Assembly (NCBI RefSeq): GCF_001552175.1 | Contig: NZ_BCQR01000009.1 | Span: 1 to 64,000 of the forward strand | Source: Actinomadura kijaniata NBRC 14229 | GTDB lineage: Bacteria > Actinomycetota > Actinomycetes > Streptosporangiales > Streptosporangiaceae | Length of the DNA: 64,000 bases | Reading direction: 5' to 3' | Part shown: positions 9,638-18,791 of the stretch, one piece after another | How positions within the stretch are numbered: the stretch's first letter is position 1 | Layout of the letters: every line of letters starts with the position of its first letter | Position numbers and translations under genes: made by a program | The notes under the pieces: generated by a model | Database searches by the model: none | The model's input: only the letters and a program-made list of their open reading frames with translations | What the model was told of the DNA's origin: nothing

Positions 9638-10489
9638 TCACCCCGCGATCCGGACGGTCGTGGTCGCGCCCCAGATCGCCATGCCGAGCATCAGGTCGGT
9701 CACGTTGATCACCACGATGCTGGTGCGGACCGCGCGGCCCACGGCCACGCCGACGCCCGCCGGGCCGCCGCTGGCGTGGTAGCCGTAGTAGCAGTGGATC
9801 AGCATCACCAGGAGCGCGAAAACGATCACTTTGCCGAACGACCAGAGGATGTCGTTCGGTGGTAGGAACAGATGGAAGTAGTGGTCGTAGGTGCCGGTCG
9901 ACTGGCCGTAGAACACCGTGACCACCACGCGGGTCGCGCCGTAGGAGGCCAGCAGGCCCACGATGTACAGCGGCACCACCGCGATCATCCCGGCGAGCAT
10001 CCGGGTGGTGACCAGGAACGGCATCGACGGGACCGCCATGACCTCCAGCGCGTCGATCTCGTCGGAGATCCGCATCGCGCCGAGCTGGGCGGTGAAGCCG
10101 CAGCCGACCGTCGCCGACAGCGCCAGCGCCGACACCAGCGGCGCGATCTCCCGCGTGTTGAAGTAGGAGGCCACGAAGCCGGTGAAGGCCGCGGTGCCGA
10201 TCTGGTTCAGCGAGTTGTAGCCCTGGAGGCCGACCTGCGAGCCGGTGAAGAACGTCATGAAGCCGACGATCACCACCGAGCCACCGATCACCGCCAGGCC
10301 GCCGGTGCCCAGCGACACCTCGGCCAGCAGCCGCAGCACCTCGGTGCGGTAGCGGCGCAGCACCCGCAGCGTCCAGGCGAACGCCCGCACGTAGAACGAC
10401 AGCTGGTGCCCGAAGTCGTCGAGCCGTTGCAGGGGGGCGTTCAGCCACCGGAGGAACGGCCGCCTCGAGGTTCCTGAGGCCGCCATCAC
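9638..10489 (-). CDS. yrbEB: YrbE-type permease B of the Mce importer (MlaE family)
   Basis: Product of 283 residues with about five membrane helices and the MlaE/permease signature around residues 120-200 (GAMRISDEIDALEVM, which contacts the ATPase and Mce ring). The GTG at 10489 overlaps the upstream stop (GTGA); an ATG at 10486 is possible. With YrbEA it forms the inner-membrane channel energised by Mkl. Confidence 0.93.
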   Translation of the reverse strand: MMAASGTSRRPFLRWLNAPLQRLDDFGHQLSFYVRAFAWTLRVLRRYRTEVLRLLAEVSLGTGGLAVIGGSVVIVGFMTFFTGSQVGLQGYNSLNQIGTAAFTGFVASYFNTREIAPLVSALALSATVGCGFTAQLGAMRISDEIDALEVMAVPSMPFLVTTRMLAGMIAVVPLYIVGLLASYGATRVVVTVFYGQSTGTYDHYFHLFLPPNDILWSFGKVIVFALLVMLIHCYYGYHASGGPAGVGVAVGRAVRTSIVVINVTDLMLGMAIWGATTTVRIAG

Positions 10490-11337
10490 ATGCCCTTCGA
10501 CGGAACGAACTGGAAGTACAGCGCGGAGATGATGAAGTTCTCCAGGAAGAGCAGCATGAACGTGATGACCACCGTCTGGTTCACCGCGTCACCCACGCCC
10601 TTGGGACCGCCCTTGGCGTTCAGGCCCTTGTAGGCCGCCACCAGCCCGGCGGTGATGCCGAACACGAACGCCTTGATCTCCGCCTGGAGCAGGTCGGGGA
10701 GCTGCGCGATCGCGTTGAACGACGCCAGGTACGCGCCCGGCGTGCCGTCCTGGAGCACGACGTTGAAGACGTAGCCGCCGATCAGGCCGACCACCGACAC
10801 CAGGCCGTTGAGGAACAGCGCGATGAACGCGCACGCCAGCATGCGCGGCACGACCAGGCGGTGCAGGGGGTTGATGCCCAGCACCTCCATCGCGTCGATC
10901 TCCTCGCGGATCTTGCGGGAGCCGATGTCGGCGCACATCGCCGAGCCCGCCGCGCCCGCCACCAGCAGCGACGTCACCAGCGGGCTGGCCTCCCGGACGA
11001 TCGCGACCACGGCGGTCGCGCCGGTGAACGACTGCGCGCCCAGCTGCCGGATCAGCCCGCCGACCTGGAGCGACAGGATGCCGCCGAACGGGATCGCGAC
11101 CAGCATCGTCGGCACCACCGTCACGCTGACGATGAACCACGACTGCTGGATGAACTCGCGCCACTGGAACGGCCGCTGGAACATCGCCCGGAACGTGTCC
11201 AGGCACAGGGCGAAGAACCGCCCCGGCTCCTTGATGGCCACGTTCGTCGCGCCGTCGGAGAACCTGCGGAGGGCGGCGGACGAACCGCCGCCCTTCTTCC
11301 TGCCCTCCTGGTCCGCGCCGATACCAGGAGTAGTCAT
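10486..11337 (-). CDS. yrbEA: YrbE-type permease A of the Mce importer (MlaE family)
   Basis: Product of 283 residues, about five membrane helices and the MlaE motif IREEIDAMEVLGINPL. The ATG at 11337 shares one base with the stop of the ATPase gene (TGATG), which fixes the start even though the frame is open further upstream. It partners the next gene as a permease heterodimer. Confidence 0.93.
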   Translation of the reverse strand: MTTPGIGADQEGRKKGGGSSAALRRFSDGATNVAIKEPGRFFALCLDTFRAMFQRPFQWREFIQQSWFIVSVTVVPTMLVAIPFGGILSLQVGGLIRQLGAQSFTGATAVVAIVREASPLVTSLLVAGAAGSAMCADIGSRKIREEIDAMEVLGINPLHRLVVPRMLACAFIALFLNGLVSVVGLIGGYVFNVVLQDGTPGAYLASFNAIAQLPDLLQAEIKAFVFGITAGLVAAYKGLNAKGGPKGVGDAVNQTVVITFMLLFLENFIISALYFQFVPSKGM

Positions 11338-12389
11338 CAGTGCTGTGCCCCCGGACCCTTGCCCAGCGGGACGTGCCCGCCGCCCTGCGCGGCCGCGTTC
11401 TGCCCGAACGAGGCGACGTAACGCGGCCACTCCTCCACCCAGTTGCGGCCCAGCTCGTCGACGAACGAACCGGGCGGCGGCGTCACGCCGTGCGCGGCGC
11501 ACCACGCGCCGGGGGCGTGCTGGCCGCGGCGCAGCAGGCCGTTGCTGGGCATCTGCTGCGGCGCGATCGGCGGCAGCTTGCCCGAGTCCAGCCCCATCCG
11601 GGCCTCGGCCTCCAGCTCGGAGGCGTCCTTCTCCTCGGACATGCCGATGGGGCCGACCTTGCTGGCGTTGAGGAACTGCCGCACGACCGGCTCCTCGCTG
11701 GACAGCAGCATCTCGCGCGGCCCGAACATCGCCAGGTGCCGCTGGTACAGCAGCCCGATGTTGTCGGGCACCGTCCGGGCGGTGTTGATGTCGTGGGTGA
11801 CGATGAGGAAGGTGCAGTCGAGCTGGGCGTTCAGGTCGATGAACACCTGGTTCAGGAAGGCGGTGCGGACCGGGTCCAGACCGGAGTCCGGCTCGTCGAC
11901 CAGCAGGATCTCGGGGTCCAGCACCAGCGCGCGGGCCAGTCCGGCGCGCTTCTTCATACCGCCGGAGATCTCACCGGGGAGCTTGTGCTCGGCGCCGATG
12001 AGGCCGACCAGGTCCATCTTCTCCAGCACGATCCGCTTGACCTCGGCCTCGGTCTTGCGGGTGTGCTCGCGCAGCGGGAAGGCGATGTTGTCGAACAGGT
12101 TCATCGACCCGAACAGCGCGCCGTCCTGGAAGAGCACCCCGAACAGCTTGCGGGTCTCGTAGAGCTGGTGCTCCGGCAGGTACGGCAGGTCCCGGTCACC
12201 GATCCAGATGTGACCGCGGTCGGGCTTGAGGAGGCCGACCAGCGTCTTCAGGAAGACCGACTTGCCCGTGCCCGACGGGCCGAGCAGCACGGAGATCTCC
12301 CCTGCGGGGATGCTCAGCGACACGTCCTGCCAGATCACCTGGCGGCCGAAGGACTTGGTCAGGCCCTCGACTCTGATCTCGACGCCCAC
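11337..12389 (-). CDS. mkl: Mkl/MceG-type ABC ATPase energising the Mce importer
   Basis: Product of 350 residues. Walker A GPSGTGKS at about 37-44, Q-loop around FQDG at about 88, signature ISGGMKKR at about 141-148, Walker B ILLVDEP at about 161-167 and an H-loop in VTHD. About 100 residues of C-terminal extension follow the nucleotide-binding domain, typical of MceG/MlaF relatives in actinobacteria. It is the first gene of a ten-gene operon. In mycobacteria mkl is also found near rplJ-rplL but apart from mce genes; here it heads the operon. Confidence 0.93.
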   Translation of the reverse strand: MGVEIRVEGLTKSFGRQVIWQDVSLSIPAGEISVLLGPSGTGKSVFLKTLVGLLKPDRGHIWIGDRDLPYLPEHQLYETRKLFGVLFQDGALFGSMNLFDNIAFPLREHTRKTEAEVKRIVLEKMDLVGLIGAEHKLPGEISGGMKKRAGLARALVLDPEILLVDEPDSGLDPVRTAFLNQVFIDLNAQLDCTFLIVTHDINTARTVPDNIGLLYQRHLAMFGPREMLLSSEEPVVRQFLNASKVGPIGMSEEKDASELEAEARMGLDSGKLPPIAPQQMPSNGLLRRGQHAPGAWCAAHGVTPPPGSFVDELGRNWVEEWPRYVASFGQNAAAQGGGHVPLGKGPGAQH

Positions 12390-12608
12390 TCGTCACCTTT
12401 CGTCCAGGCCGGGGAATCCGGAACCAATGAGGCGAGTAGTTGTGCGGCGCGACGGCCCGGGGGTGAGCCGGTCGCCTGGAAGTTGTCGTCACGTCTCGCC
12501 ACCGGTCGGTTGCTACCGGCTGGTAGCTGTGGCGGGTGCCACTACCGTAGCGGCCTCGTCAAGAAAGGGAAGAGGAAGGGCCCACTTTCGGCGACGAAAT
12601 GCGACGTT

Positions 12609-12628
12609 GTAAGACAATCGTTACTTAC
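12609..12628. promoter_or_regulatory. candidate operator upstream of the mce operon
   Basis: An inverted repeat GTAAG/CTTAC with a 10-nt AT-richer centre lies about 220 bp upstream of mkl in the 458-bp gap 12390-12847. The gap otherwise holds no convincing gene. The site is shaped like a TetR-class operator, but no promoter hexamers can be assigned with confidence. Confidence 0.3.
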
Positions 12629-12847
12629 GACACCCGTGAGACTACTGACGGACGAACCCGCACTACAAGCCGGGGTTGGGGCGTCCGACCGGGACCGGAC
12701 GCCGCCCTTGTTGCCAGAGAGTCCAATGGGACATCGGGGACGGTACGCCGCCTCCGGGCGACGCACAAGCGCCTCGCGCACAGTGCCGACGGCGCCCCCT
12801 TGTCACTTCGGGACAGTTCTCCGCTGTGCGAAAACCCCGGGAACGCG

Positions 12848-12892
12848 CGAAGGCGGCCGCCCCACCGGTGAACGGTGGGACGGCCGCCTTCG
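12848..12892 (-). terminator. terminator of the rplJ-rplL transcript
   Basis: A long GC-rich hairpin: the arm at 12848-12865 pairs with 12875-12892 (outer arm CGAAGGCGGCCG). It lies about 100 nt beyond the rplL stop. It separates rplJL from the mce operon, so the two are probably separate transcripts. Confidence 0.7.
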
Positions 12893-12989
12893 TCAGAAGA
12901 GCGCTGGGACCCGCGAGGGGGTCACCGACGACTCCGGAGAAGAGCGCTGCGGCTCCGTCAGGCCATCCCCACACGCGTGGGGAGACGCC

Positions 12990-13382
12990 TTACTTGACGG
13001 AAACGGTGGCGCCGGCCTTCTCCAGGGCCTCCTTGGCCTTGTCGGCGGTCTCCTTGTTGACCTTCTCCAGCAGCGGCTTCGGCGCGTTGTCGACCAGGTC
13101 CTTGGCCTCCTTGAGGCCCAGGGAGGTCAGACCACGGACCTCCTTGATGACCTGGATCTTCTTGTCGCCGGCGGCCTCGAGGATGACGTCGAACTCGTCC
13201 TTCTCCTCCTCGCCGCCGGCGCCGCCGTCGCCACCACCGGCGACCGGGGCCGCGACAGCGGCGACCGGGGCGGCGGCCTGGACGTCGAAGGTCTCCTCGA
13301 ACTGCTTCACGAACTCGGAGAGCTCGAGAAGGGTCATCTCCTTGAAAGCGTCGAGCAGCTCGTCGGTGCTGAGCTTCGCCAT
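12990..13382 (-). CDS. rplL: 50S ribosomal protein L7/L12
   Basis: Product of 130 residues, the normal size. N-terminal dimerisation helices ([16 protein letters not shown]) lead to a flexible Ala/Gly hinge (about 35-58) and a C-terminal factor-binding domain with GLKEAKDLV. Two dimers or more form the L10-L12 stalk that recruits translation GTPases. A good AGGAGG ribosome site precedes the ATG. It lies 72 nt after rplJ in the same transcript. Confidence 0.98.
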   Translation of the reverse strand: MAKLSTDELLDAFKEMTLLELSEFVKQFEETFDVQAAAPVAAVAAPVAGGGDGGAGGEEEKDEFDVILEAAGDKKIQVIKEVRGLTSLGLKEAKDLVDNAPKPLLEKVNKETADKAKEALEKAGATVSVK

Positions 13383-13454
13383 GATGGTTCCTCCTGGCTT
13401 TTAACGTTCGGTCTCAGGGAGACCGCGGGATCAGGGATTCCGGCGGGGCCGGAA

Positions 13455-14024
13455 CTACTCGGCGGCAGCCTCGTCGGCGGCGGCCGGAGCCTCGGCGGTC
13501 TCGCCCTCGGCCTCGCGCTTGGCGCGCAGGGCCTCGGCAAGCCGAGCCGTCTGGGTCGGCAGGGCGTTGAACAGCGCGGCGGCGTTGGCCATCGAGCCCT
13601 TCATCGCACCGGCCATCTTCGCGAGGAGGACCTCGCGAGACTCCAGGTCTGCGAGCTTGGTGATCTCGGTGGCGTCCATCGACTTGCCGTCGACGAAGCC
13701 GCCCTTGATCACCAGCAGCGGGTTCGCCTTGGCGAAGTCACGCAGACCCTTGGCCGTCTCGACCACGTCGCCCTTGACGAACGCGATGGCCGAGGGGCCC
13801 TCGAGCAGGTTCTGGAACTGCTCGTCGATCCCGGCGTCGTTGGCCGCGATCTTGGTCAGCGTGTTCTTCACCACGGAGAAACGCGCGTTCTCGCCGAGGT
13901 TGGTGCGCAGCTCCTTGAGCTGAGCGACCGTGAGCCCGCGGTACTCGGTCAGCACGGCGCCGTTGGAGCTCTCGAATTCACTCTTGAGCTCGGCGATCGC
14001 CGTGGCCTTGTCGGCCTTAGCCAT
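13455..14024 (-). CDS. rplJ: 50S ribosomal protein L10
   Basis: Product of 189 residues. The N-terminal rRNA-binding domain contains [14 protein letters not shown] and the VVKNTL motif; the C-terminal helix that binds L12 dimers ends in an Ala/Glu-rich acidic tail. It is the stalk base protein and an autogenous repressor through the leader upstream. The AAGGAGG site overlaps the end of the leader. Confidence 0.98.
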   Translation of the reverse strand: MAKADKATAIAELKSEFESSNGAVLTEYRGLTVAQLKELRTNLGENARFSVVKNTLTKIAANDAGIDEQFQNLLEGPSAIAFVKGDVVETAKGLRDFAKANPLLVIKGGFVDGKSMDATEITKLADLESREVLLAKMAGAMKGSMANAAALFNALPTQTARLAEALRAKREAEGETAEAPAAADEAAAE

Positions 14025-14267
14025 GTGGCCTCCTTCCGATTACCTGGGGTGGAAGCCGCCGGGGCGAAAGCCTGTGAAAAACAACGAACGCCCCGGCGTA
14101 GGCGCACGGGGCGTCGAGCACGACCAGGAGGCCATGCGGGAAGCTCTCGTCTCACCTACGCGGGCCGCCCGAACGGATTCGGGTCCTTCGGCCGTCCATG
14201 CGAACGGCGACCGGCGGTCTTCGGCAGTCCACAGCGTATGCGATGAAACGCTCCCCCGCAAAACGGC
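14025..14267 (-). promoter_or_regulatory. L10 leader of rplJ-rplL (autoregulatory mRNA leader)
   Basis: The untranslated region before rplJ contains a 10-bp perfect hairpin (14057-14066 with 14089-14098, arm CGCCGGGGCG) and further GC-rich inverted segments out to about 14160. Position and structure fit the r-leader that L10(L12)4 binds to repress its own synthesis. The kink-turn consensus was not verified, so the exact limits are uncertain. Confidence 0.5.
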
Positions 14268-14304
14268 GACGGGACCGCGCCCCGGCGCGGGGCGCGGTCC
14301 CGTC
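14268..14304 (-). terminator. strong terminator after the lipoprotein gene
   Basis: A 16-bp perfect stem (14268-14283 with 14289-14304, arm beginning GACGGGACCG) with a 5-nt loop, 17 nt past the stop at 14321. It insulates the rplJ leader from read-through. Confidence 0.8.
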
Positions 14305-14320
14305 GTGCGGGTCCGTGGGA

Positions 14321-15166
14321 TCAGTTGCCGACGCCCGGCATCTTCATGTCGCCGACCTCGCTCGCGGGCGGGACGGCCACCTGGATCGGCTTGCCGTAGT
14401 CGCGGTAGAGGGCGGTGGTGCTCATGGTGCCCATCGCGGTCTGCATCGACATGGTCATCTTGCGCGGCAGCGAGTCGTCGCCCACCCACAGGTCGAACGG
14501 GATGGCGGTGGTGCCCAGCTGGGCGTAGGTCCGCTCCATCGCCTGGCGGCTCTGCGGGTCGAGCTTGGTCAGGGCCTCCTGCGGGTTGTAGGTGCCCTTG
14601 TAGTGGGTCGTCCTCACCCCGTCGACCGTCTCGGTGCCGACCTGCTGGACGTCCTTGGAGGTGGTGAACATCTTCACCTGGTCGGCCGGGCTCTGCTGCT
14701 TGGCCTGGTCCAGCAGCTGGCGGTAGTTGACCCCGCCCGCGGCCTGGCCCACGGCGTCGAGGCTGATGCGGGCCCACGGCTTGCCGCCGTTCCGCGCGGC
14801 CATCTGCGGCATCTTCATGTACATGGCGTCGCCGACCAGGCGCATCTCCATGCCGGGCACGGTCTGGCCCGCCACGCTGGTCGGAGAGGTGACCATCCGC
14901 ATGGCGACCTCGGGACGCAGCCGCGTCTCCATGGTCATCTTCATGTTCATCGAGCCCTGGGTGAGCTTGCCGTCCACCGTCACCTCGGCCTTGAAGGTGT
15001 CGGTCTGGGCGGTCTTGTCGGCGGCCTTGCCCAGGACCTGCGCGGCGGTGAGGCGGATGTTCTCGCCGGCCTCGCCCGCGGTGTTCTTGGCCTCTCCCAG
15101 GCAGCCGGTCAGCGCGAGGGTGAGGCCGGTGGCGACCGCCGTACCCGCGGCGAAGCGACGAATCAT
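14321..15166 (-). CDS. LppX/LprG-like envelope lipoprotein
   Basis: Product of 281 residues with a signal peptide and lipobox LTGC (Cys at about 22). The mature domain has the beta-rich layout of the LppX_LprAFG family, whose members have a hydrophobic cavity that carries lipids between membrane and cell wall. The motif DGVRTTHYKG and the C-terminal DLWVGDDSLPRKM are shared with the next gene, so the two are paralogues. Closeness to the mce operon suggests lipid trafficking, but they are not in one transcript. Confidence 0.8.
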   Translation of the reverse strand: MIRRFAAGTAVATGLTLALTGCLGEAKNTAGEAGENIRLTAAQVLGKAADKTAQTDTFKAEVTVDGKLTQGSMNMKMTMETRLRPEVAMRMVTSPTSVAGQTVPGMEMRLVGDAMYMKMPQMAARNGGKPWARISLDAVGQAAGGVNYRQLLDQAKQQSPADQVKMFTTSKDVQQVGTETVDGVRTTHYKGTYNPQEALTKLDPQSRQAMERTYAQLGTTAIPFDLWVGDDSLPRKMTMSMQTAMGTMSTTALYRDYGKPIQVAVPPASEVGDMKMPGVGN

Positions 15167-15198
15167 CAGGGGATCTCCTTCGGTGCGGTGTCGTGCGC

Positions 15199-15225
15199 GC
15201 GTCCCCGCCGCGACGGCGGGGACGC
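15199..15225 (-). terminator. terminator between the two lipoprotein genes
   Basis: A 12-bp perfect stem (15199-15210 with 15214-15225) with a 3-nt loop, in the gap downstream of the gene that ends at 15313. Each lipoprotein gene therefore probably has its own transcript. Confidence 0.65.
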
Positions 15226-15312
15226 ACGTGGAATCCGACGCACGGGAGACCCTACGGGTTCATCCATCCCGATAGATAAGTTTCGACGCTTTTCGTCGCC
15301 GATGTCCGACGG

Positions 15313-16173
15313 TCAGTTCCGCGGGCGGGCGCCGAAGAGCTGCTCCAGCGACAGCTGCCCCACCTGGTCGGCGGGCGGCGGGTTCACGCTGAACGCCTTG
15401 CCGTAGTCGCTGTACCGCACCTCGACCGTGCCGCCGTGGCCGTTGCCGGTCCCCTTGGAGACCAGCTTGCGCGGCAGGTTCTGGGCGTCGGTCCACAGGT
15501 CGAAGGTGATCTTCTCGTTGCCCTCGCCGCCCCTGAACCACCGCTTCGTCTTCTCCCGCGCCTGCGGGTCGAGCTTGGCCAGCGCCTCCTTGACCGTCAC
15601 CGAACCGGCGTAGTGCGTCGTCCTCACCCCGTCGACGCTCTCCTCACCGACCCGCCGGACGTCCTTGGACGCGGTGAACATCTTCGTCTGCTCGGCCGGA
15701 TCGACCCGCTGGATCTGGTCGATCATGCCCTTGACGTCGAACCCGGTCTGCTGCGCCACCTGGTTCACGTCGACCCTCAGCCACGGCTTGGTCGCGCCCA
15801 CCGCCTGGCCCACCATCGGCGGCACCCGGGCGTACAGCGTGTTGTTCGTGAAGATCGCCTGGCCCTGCGCCGCGGGAACGGCCGAACCGCCCCGGCTCAC
15901 CTCGTCGAGCCGGGCGCTGAACGTCAGCGTCGGCCGCAGCTGGAACTGCCCCGACGCGCGGACGCGGCTGCCGCCGTCCGCCCGGTCCGTCACCGTCAGG
16001 TCCGCCTTGAACCTGTCGGCCTGCCCCGTCTTCTGCGACGTCTTGGCCAGCGCCTCGGTGGCGCTCATCTTCACGGCCTCGCCGGTCCCGCCACCGTCGC
16101 CCGTGCACCCGGACAGGAGGAGCGCGGCGCCCACCGCCGTGCCGCCGGCCGCCACGGTGAATCGACGCTTCAT
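15313..16173 (-). CDS. LppX/LprG-like envelope lipoprotein, paralogue
   Basis: Product of 286 residues, signal peptide with lipobox LSGC (Cys at about 23). It shares with its downstream neighbour the core DGVRTTHYAGS, the phrase KMFTASKDVRRVGEE and a C-terminal DLWTDAQNLPRKL, so it arose by duplication. It probably binds or carries a lipid at the outer face of the membrane. No catalytic residues are evident. Confidence 0.78.
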   Translation of the reverse strand: MKRRFTVAAGGTAVGAALLLSGCTGDGGGTGEAVKMSATEALAKTSQKTGQADRFKADLTVTDRADGGSRVRASGQFQLRPTLTFSARLDEVSRGGSAVPAAQGQAIFTNNTLYARVPPMVGQAVGATKPWLRVDVNQVAQQTGFDVKGMIDQIQRVDPAEQTKMFTASKDVRRVGEESVDGVRTTHYAGSVTVKEALAKLDPQAREKTKRWFRGGEGNEKITFDLWTDAQNLPRKLVSKGTGNGHGGTVEVRYSDYGKAFSVNPPPADQVGQLSLEQLFGARPRN

Positions 16174-16304
16174 CTGTGAGCCTCCCTTGTCGCCCTTCTG
16201 GTGATCCCAGTCTCAACGGGCGCGGGGTCCGCCACATCCCCCGTGAGTACGAATGCCCGACCCGCGAGTACGCCCTGCGGCCTACCCGGAAACGGGGGGA
16301 ACGA

Positions 16305-17195
16305 TCAGCGGTGGTCGCGGAAGGTCATCGAACCGTTCAGCGCGGCGGCCGGGGCGGACGCGCCCAGCGTCGCGAACGAGGGCCGGTGCTCGGCGTCCGC
16401 CCACAGGCTCACCGCCACGTTCGTGCCGTCCGGCAGCACCTTGCGCGCCTCGGCCACCAGGTCCGCCGGAAGCAGCCCGTACACCAGGCCGAGCCGCGTA
16501 CCCGCCGTGTACTTGACGGAGCCGAACCGGTCGGGACCGCTCCGCGTGCCACCCGGCGCCGAACGGACCAGGTGCGTGAGCACGCGCGGATCGGAACCGG
16601 TGCGCAGCCGCTCGTAGGTCGCGGCGTCCAGCGTCGTGCTCGTCCAGGAACTCCCGTCGAACGTCCGCATCGAACGCCCGCTGATCACGACCCGCTGGGT
16701 CAGCGTGGTCAGCTTCCCGCCCGCCATCGTGCGGCGCGTCCCGGTCGCGTCCATCCGGAACGCCGGGACCAGCGTCACCCGCGCGGTCTCGGTGGCCTGC
16801 TGGTAGTCGCCGTTCGCCGCGCCCGACAGCTTCACGTCGGTCACCCGCGTGTAGCCCCGCGGCACCCGCGGGGACGGCTTCCCGCCCGGCCTCCTCCCGC
16901 CCGGCGGCGTGGCCTTCGGCCTCCCCGAGGGCTTCCCGGCCACCGGCGAGGACGCCGCCGGGGACGTCAGCGGGGTCGCCGCCGCGGACCGGTCCTCACC
17001 GTCGGCCCGCATCTGCGGCAGGGACGCCGGAGCCGGCCCCGCACCCGGCTGCCTCGGCTCCGCGGTCCCCGCGCTCACCAACGTCACGACCACGGTCGGC
17101 ACCACCACCACGGCGGTGACCGACGCGATCGCGATGAGCCGGTCGGTGCGACGGTCCAACGGGTCCTCCGTGGTCGGACGAACGGGAGCGGCCAA
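16305..17195 (-). CDS. membrane-anchored protein with LppX-like C-terminal domain
   Basis: Product of 296 residues. One N-terminal membrane helix at about 22-43 is followed by a Pro/Ala/Gly-rich linker to about 110 and a folded domain of about 180 residues. That domain resembles the two downstream lipoproteins (substrate-domain phrases such as SWTSTTLDAATYERL and a terminal strand pattern). There is no lipobox, so anchoring is by a helix. The three genes form a small family cluster between the two ribosomal-protein transcripts. Function is unknown; weak similarity by eye only. Confidence 0.6.
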   Translation of the reverse strand: MAAPVRPTTEDPLDRRTDRLIAIASVTAVVVVPTVVVTLVSAGTAEPRQPGAGPAPASLPQMRADGEDRSAAATPLTSPAASSPVAGKPSGRPKATPPGGRRPGGKPSPRVPRGYTRVTDVKLSGAANGDYQQATETARVTLVPAFRMDATGTRRTMAGGKLTTLTQRVVISGRSMRTFDGSSWTSTTLDAATYERLRTGSDPRVLTHLVRSAPGGTRSGPDRFGSVKYTAGTRLGLVYGLLPADLVAEARKVLPDGTNVAVSLWADAEHRPSFATLGASAPAAALNGSMTFRDHR

Positions 17196-17296
17196 CGATC
17201 CCGGTCAATTCAACCCCAACCGCTCCTGCCGCCCCAGAGGAAACGACACGCCCTTTGGCCTCATCCGGCCTGACCGCCACGTCAACCGGAACGCGC

Positions 17297-17329
17297 GAAG
17301 GGCGCCCCCGCTCGGCGGGGACGCCCTTC
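17297..17329 (-). terminator. terminator of the rplK-rplA transcript
   Basis: Stem GAAGGGCG (17297-17304) with CGCCCTTC (17322-17329), extended inside by CCCCG/CGGGG pairing; 28 nt past the rplA stop. Confidence 0.7.
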
Positions 17330-17356
17330 AGGCGATCGGACGCGTCGTCGCGAGAC

Positions 17357-18079
17357 TCAGGCGGCGGTCTCGTCGAGCTCGGCGGTCAGGTTGCGCACCA
17401 CGTTCGGGTCCACCGGGATGGACGGGCCCATGGAGGTGGTGATCGCGGCCTTCTTGACGTACCGCCCCTTGGCGGCCGACGGCTTCAGACGCAGGATCTC
17501 CTCCAGCGCCGCGGCGTAGTTCTCCACCAGCTGGCGCTCGTCGAACGAGGCCTTGCCGATGATGAAGTGCAGGTTCGCGTGCCGGTCGACACGGAACTCG
17601 ATCTTGCCGCCCTTGATGTCGGTCACGGCCTTGGCCACGTCCATGGTCACGGTGCCGGTCTTCGGGTTCGGCATCAGGCCACGCGGACCGAGCACCCGGC
17701 CCAGTCGGCCGACCTTGCCCATCTGGTCCGGGGTCGCGACGACCGCGTCGAAGTCCAGGAAACCGCCCTGGATCTTCTCGATCATGTCGTCGGAGCCGAC
17801 CAGGTCGGCACCGGCCGCGCGGGCCTCGTCGGCCTTCGCGCCACCGGCGAACACCAGCACGCGGGCGGTCTTACCGGTGCCGTGCGGCAGGTTCACGGTG
17901 CCGCGCACCATCTGGTCGGCCTTGCGCGGGTCCACGCCCAGCCGCAGGGCGACCTCGACGGTCGCGTCGAACTTGGTGACCGCGGTCTCCTTGGCCAGCC
18001 TGACCGCCTCGACCGGGGTGTACAGCCGCTCGCGGTCGATCTTCTCGGCCGCGGAACGGTAAGCCTTGCTGCGCTGCAT
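17357..18079 (-). CDS. rplA: 50S ribosomal protein L1
   Basis: Product of 240 residues starting MQRSKAYR. The signature [16 protein letters not shown] sits in the usual place, with the C-terminal VDPNVVRN region. L1 binds 23S rRNA at the mobile E-site stalk and represses its own operon. The ATG at 18079 is preceded by AAGGAG; the frame is open further upstream but that part has no L1 similarity. Confidence 0.97.
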   Translation of the reverse strand: MQRSKAYRSAAEKIDRERLYTPVEAVRLAKETAVTKFDATVEVALRLGVDPRKADQMVRGTVNLPHGTGKTARVLVFAGGAKADEARAAGADLVGSDDMIEKIQGGFLDFDAVVATPDQMGKVGRLGRVLGPRGLMPNPKTGTVTMDVAKAVTDIKGGKIEFRVDRHANLHFIIGKASFDERQLVENYAAALEEILRLKPSAAKGRYVKKAAITTSMGPSIPVDPNVVRNLTAELDETAA

Positions 18080-18164
18080 CTCTACTCCTTGGTGGTGTGT
18101 GCGGGCCGGACGCCGTCGCGCCCGGCCCTCCCACGACATCCGCGCGAACCCGCGCGGAAGGGTG

Positions 18165-18593
18165 TTACTTGACCTCGATGCCCATGGAACGGGCGGTGCC
18201 GGCGATGATCTTCTCGGCGGCGGCCAGGTCCTTGGCGTTGAGGTCGGGCATCTTGGTCTGGGCGATCTCACGGACCTGGTCCGCGGTGATCGAGCCGACC
18301 TTGGTCTTGTGCGGCTCGCCCGAGCCCTTCTCCACGCCCGCGGCCTTCAGGATCAGCTTCGGCGCCGGCGGGGTCTTGGTGACGAAGGTGAACGAGCGGT
18401 CCTCGTAGATCGTGATCTCGACCGGGATCACGTTGCCGCGCTGCGACTCCGTGGCAGCGTTGTACTGCTTGCAGAAGTCCATGATGTTGACACCGTGCGG
18501 ACCGAGCGCGGTACCGACGGGCGGCGCCGGGGTGGCCTGGCCCGCCTGAAGCTGGACCTTGACGATGGCCGAGATCTTTCTCTTCGGAGGCAT
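18165..18593 (-). CDS. rplK: 50S ribosomal protein L11
   Basis: Product of 142 residues, family length. N-terminal Pro-rich [19 protein letters not shown] (thiostrepton-binding region) and the C-terminal rRNA-binding part ending TARSMGIEV. It forms the GTPase-associated centre with 23S rRNA. AGGAGG lies just before the ATG. It is followed by rplA after 85 nt. Confidence 0.98.
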   Translation of the reverse strand: MPPKRKISAIVKVQLQAGQATPAPPVGTALGPHGVNIMDFCKQYNAATESQRGNVIPVEITIYEDRSFTFVTKTPPAPKLILKAAGVEKGSGEPHKTKVGSITADQVREIAQTKMPDLNAKDLAAAEKIIAGTARSMGIEVK

Positions 18594-18791
18594 GAGCCCT
18601 CCTCGTCGTTCCCTGACGTGTGATCCCTACTCCCGCCCGGCGGGCAACACCCCGGCGGGAACGAAAACCCGGGTGTCAGGATCCTGATGGCCCCCGTGAT
18701 CGAACACGGGGAAGACGTGGGGAAGCCCCCGCACTCGGCGGGGGCGACCTCTCCAGGATACGCGGCGCGCCCGGATGGTCCGGGCGCGGCG

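Noticed and set aside
12963..12984. CRISPR-like palindrome (CCCCAC-ACGC-GTGGGG) just after rplL
   Set aside because: Single copy with no periodic partner; more likely a 3' mRNA hairpin of rplL.
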